Source of the DNA: Rhizobium terricola
Lineage (GTDB): Bacteria; Pseudomonadota; Alphaproteobacteria; Rhizobiales; Rhizobiaceae
DNA length: 64,000 nucleotides
Assembly: GCF_012927355.1 (NCBI RefSeq)
Contig: NZ_JABBGK010000001.1
Span: 310,001-374,000, forward strand
Direction: 5' to 3'
Positions 61,572 to 64,000 of this stretch are shown piece after piece. Position numbers and translations under genes: made by a program. A model generated the notes under the pieces. That model made no database searches. It saw only the letters and a program-made list of their open reading frames with translations, and had not been told where the DNA came from. Position 1 is the first letter of the stretch. Every line of letters begins with the position of its first letter.

Positions 61572-64000
61572 ATGGTCTCGATCATTTCTTCACTGACCGC
61601 CAACCAGGTCAAAGCTCTTTCCACGGCATCCATCGTTGCTCTCGACACCGAAGACATGGCGGCGCTTTCGTCCGACCAGATCAAGGTGCTCTCCTCCACG
61701 CAGGTCGCCGCTCTTGAGACGGTCGATCTCGCTGCGCTCAGCTCCACCCAGTTCAGCGCCGTCTCCGCAAGCGCGGTTGTCGGTCTGAGCGCAACCCAGC
61801 TCGCTGTCCTCGACGCCACCAAGATTGGCGCAATGGGCACCTCGCAGGTCGCAGCCCTCTCGTCTACCCAGATCGGCACCCTGACGACCACGCAGATTGC
61901 AGCCCTCACCACGACCCAGCTCGCCGCTCTCGGCTCCTCGGCCCTCTCGGCCCTCGGCACCGATGATATCGCGACCTTCTCGTCGACGGACCTTGCAGCG
62001 ATCAGCTCGAAGGCCCTTTCCGGCCTTTCGACCGCGAACGTCGCGGCTCTGACCACCGCTCAGCTCGCCGGCCTGACCTCGACGCAGGTCGCCGGCCTCA
62101 CCTCGACCCAGCTTGGCGCCATGACGACCACCCAGGTCGCCGCCCTTTCGACCGCCCAGGTCGCAGCGCTCAGCTCGGCCCAGGTTGCTGGTCTCTCCAC
62201 CGCCAATGTCGCCGTCCTGACGACGGCCCAGATCGGCGCTCTCAGCTCCAAGGCAGTCGCTGCTCTGACGACCGCCCAGATCGGCGCCCTGTCGACGACG
62301 CAGGTTGCCGGGTTCACGACGGCCCAGATCGGCACGCTCGGCTCTGCCGCTATCGGTGCCCTCGGCACGGACGACATCGCCACCTTCGATGCAACCGAGA
62401 TTGCTGCCATCGGCGCGAAGGCTGTTGCTGGTCTCGCAACCGCCACTGTTGCAGCACTCAGCACGGCCCAGGTCGGCGGTCTGACCTCCGCGCAGCTCGG
62501 TGCCCTGACCTCGACGCAGCTCGGCGCCATGACCACGACGCAGGTCGCGGCTCTCAGCACGACCCAGGTCGCTGCTCTCAGCTCCACCCAGGTTGCCGGC
62601 CTCAGCACCGCTGCCGTCGCCGCTCTCACCACCGGTCAGGTTGGTGCACTGAGCTCCAAGGCAGTCGCAGCACTGACCTCCGCCCAGGTCGGCGCACTGT
62701 CGACGACCCAGGTTGCAGCCCTGACCACCGGTCAGCTCGCAACCCTCAGCTCGACTTCGCTCGCTGCTCTCGGCACGGACGATATCGCCACCTTCGATTC
62801 GGCCGATATCGCGGCGATCAATGCCAAGTCGCTTGCCGGTCTCACGACCACTGCCGTTGCCGCCCTCTCCACCGCTCAGCTCGGTGGCCTGAGCTCGGCA
62901 CAGGTCGCGGCTCTCAGCTCTGCGCAGATCGGTGCGCTGACGACCACGCAGGCTGCTGCACTTAGCACCACCCAGGTCGCCGCGCTCAGCTCCACCCAGG
63001 TCGCTGCCATCAGCACGGCCAACGTCGCAGTCCTGACGACTGCCCAGGTTGCCGCTCTCAGCTCCAAGGCTGTCGGCGCCCTGACCACCGCGCAGTTCGG
63101 TGCCCTGACAACGGCCCAGGCCCAGGCTCTGAGCCCGGCCCAAGTCGCAGCACTCGGTTCCGAAGACCTTGCCGCTCTCGGCACGGACGACATCGCCCTC
63201 TTCTCGACGGACGATATCGCCGCGATCAATTCCAAGGCGGTTGCCGGTCTCTCGACCGCAGCCGTGGCAGCTCTAACCACCGCGCAGGTTGCCGTCCTGA
63301 CCACCAGCCAGGTCTCCGCCCTGACGTCGGCCCAGTTCGGAGCCCTGACCTCCACGCAGTTCGCGGCCTTCAGCTCCACACAGATCGGTGCGCTGAGCTC
63401 TGCGGCAATCGCAAGCCTCGGCACGGACGACGTCGCTACGTTGTCGTCGACAGATCTCGCCGCGATCAGCGCCAAGGCAATCGTCGGTCTCTCGACCGCC
63501 AACGTGGCAACGCTGACGTCCACCCAGCTCGCGGGCCTTGGCTCCGCGCAGGTTGCCGCTTTGACCTCCGGCCAGATCCAGGCACTCACCACCACTGCGG
63601 TGGCTGCTCTGACGACCACGCAGGTCGCGGCCCTGACCTCGACCCAGGCTGCTGCGCTCACGACCACGCAGCTCCAGAACATGACGACGACGCAGCTCGG
63701 AAGCCTGACCGCCAAGGCGATCTCCGGTTTCACCTCGACCCAGATCGATACCTTCAATACCGGACAGATCAATGGTTTCGGCACCACGCAGCTCGCCGCA
63801 CTGACCTCCGTTCAGCTCGGCGCCCTGATGGCTGACGATATCGACACGTTCTCGTCGACCGATATCGCCGCCCTCAACGCCAAGGCGATTGCTGGCCTCA
63901 CCACCGCAGCCATCGGTTCCTTCGATGCGACCCAGGTTGCGGCCCTGACTTCGGCACAGGTTGCTGCCCTGACATCGACCCAGGTTGCCGCTCTCACGAC
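61572..64000 (+). CDS. Giant Ser/Thr-rich octapeptide-repeat protein (3' end outside window)
   Basis: Open from ATG 61572 to the window end (809 codons so far), preceded by AAAGG. The whole visible protein is an 8-residue repeat with consensus [S/T]-[S/T]-[T/A]-Q-[V/I/L]-A-A-L, in strict 24-bp register from the first codon; 101 complete octads are visible. Marker octads of the type GTDDIATF occur at 61956, 62364, 62772, 63180, 63420 and 63828, defining superunits of 17 octads (408 bp), one shortened to 10. Ser plus Thr is about 30% (estimate). I see no Cys, Trp, Tyr, Arg or His, and one Pro. There is no N-terminal signal peptide, so secretion, if any, would need a C-terminal (type I) signal or another route. 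The function of the family is not known to me. Confidence 0.9.
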   Translation, partial: MVSIISSLTANQVKALSTASIVALDTEDMAALSSDQIKVLSSTQVAALETVDLAALSSTQFSAVSASAVVGLSATQLAVLDATKIGAMGTSQVAALSSTQIGTLTTTQIAALTTTQLAALGSSALSALGTDDIATFSSTDLAAISSKALSGLSTANVAALTTAQLAGLTSTQVAGLTSTQLGAMTTTQVAALSTAQVAALSSAQVAGLSTANVAVLTTAQIGALSSKAVAALTTAQIGALSTTQVAGFTTAQIGTLGSAAIGALGTDDIATFDATEIAAIGAKAVAGLATATVAALSTAQVGGLTSAQLGALTSTQLGAMTTTQVAALSTTQVAALSSTQVAGLSTAAVAALTTGQVGALSSKAVAALTSAQVGALSTTQVAALTTGQLATLSSTSLAALGTDDIATFDSADIAAINAKSLAGLTTTAVAALSTAQLGGLSSAQVAALSSAQIGALTTTQAAALSTTQVAALSSTQVAAISTANVAVLTTAQVAALSSKAVGALTTAQFGALTTAQAQALSPAQVAALGSEDLAALGTDDIALFSTDDIAAINSKAVAGLSTAAVAALTTAQVAVLTTSQVSALTSAQFGALTSTQFAAFSSTQIGALSSAAIASLGTDDVATLSSTDLAAISAKAIVGLSTANVATLTSTQLAGLGSAQVAALTSGQIQALTTTAVAALTTTQVAALTSTQAAALTTTQLQNMTTTQLGSLTAKAISGFTSTQIDTFNTGQINGFGTTQLAALTSVQLGALMADDIDTFSSTDIAALNAKAIAGLTTAAIGSFDATQVAALTSAQVAALTSTQVAALT

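Noticed and set aside
61590-63143. Long minus-strand ORFs opposite the repeat gene (Gly/Arg-rich and Val/Ala-rich translations)
   Set aside because: They are the antisense of the octad repeat; repeat DNA without stop codons in one frame gives stop-free shadows in others. The plus frame has the ATG, ribosome site and amphipathic periodic sequence.
61572-64000. CRISPR array or satellite DNA
   Set aside because: The repeat unit is 24 bp without spacers, diverges at synonymous positions, and keeps one open frame throughout; this is coding.

Overview
The window reads as chromosomal DNA of a Rhizobiales alphaproteobacterium, most likely Rhizobiaceae. The evidence is high GC with dense gene packing, short mosaic palindromic repeats of the rhizobial RIME type, CtrA-type TTAA-N7-TTAA boxes, FNR/FixK-type TTGA-N6-TCAA boxes, and the gene content (urt/ure cluster with interleaved small ORFs, reductive pyrimidine catabolism, RutR-like regulator). 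The assignment is inference from content; there is no rRNA or other marker gene in the window.

Layout. 1-2288: end of a branched-chain amino acid ABC transporter (livF, small membrane protein, livK). 2401-4047: acyl-CoA synthetase. 4223-8528 (minus): a two-component system whose sensor is an NCS1-type permease fused through a Cys-rich segment to a hybrid histidine kinase. 8800-9435: TerC. 9700-15756: urea ABC transporter urtABCDE, with repeat elements between urtA/urtB and urtD/urtE. 15853-25741: an esterase followed by the urease cluster ureD-A-B-C ... E-F-G, interleaved with a DUF1272 protein, a GFA-type zinc protein, an LprI-like protein and a GT29-like protein, and split between ureC and ureE by a peroxiredoxin, a putative 45-aa ORF and a diguanylate cyclase. 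25781-31385 (minus): Crp/Fnr regulator and an RND efflux pump with its adaptor. 31712-46958: a pyrimidine scavenging island (NMT1-type ABC transporter, dihydropyrimidinase, carbamoyl-beta-alanine amidohydrolase, RutR-like TetR, PreT/PreA dihydropyrimidine dehydrogenase) also holding a cupin, a DMT exporter and a GGDEF-EAL protein. 47254-49123: small genes (DUF2325, VOC, DUF423, truncated globin). 49263-50903: TadG/vWA protein. 51152-60781: surface glycan genes (polymerase-like membrane protein, acyltransferase, GH5 cellulase, Wzz-like protein, galE, glf, SPINDLY-like GT41). 61572-end: the start of a giant Ser/Thr-rich repeat protein, still open at base 64000.

How it works together. Much of the first 47 kb concerns nitrogen scavenging: urea import and hydrolysis, amino acid import, and pyrimidine import and reductive degradation to beta-alanine, ammonia and CO2. 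A probable shared operator (TT-x-A-Y-C-N4-GGTAAA) lies in front of both pyrimidine-degradation transcription units. The last 13 kb looks like a cell-surface locus.

The most striking feature is the repeat protein. From its ATG it is built of an exact 8-residue (24 bp) unit, organised into 17-octad (408 bp) superunits. It is transcribed divergently from a TPR-containing O-GlcNAc-transferase-like gene, and the shared intergenic region carries a perfect CtrA box. I propose a glycosylated, cell-cycle-controlled surface or adhesion system; the sequence is consistent with this but does not prove it.
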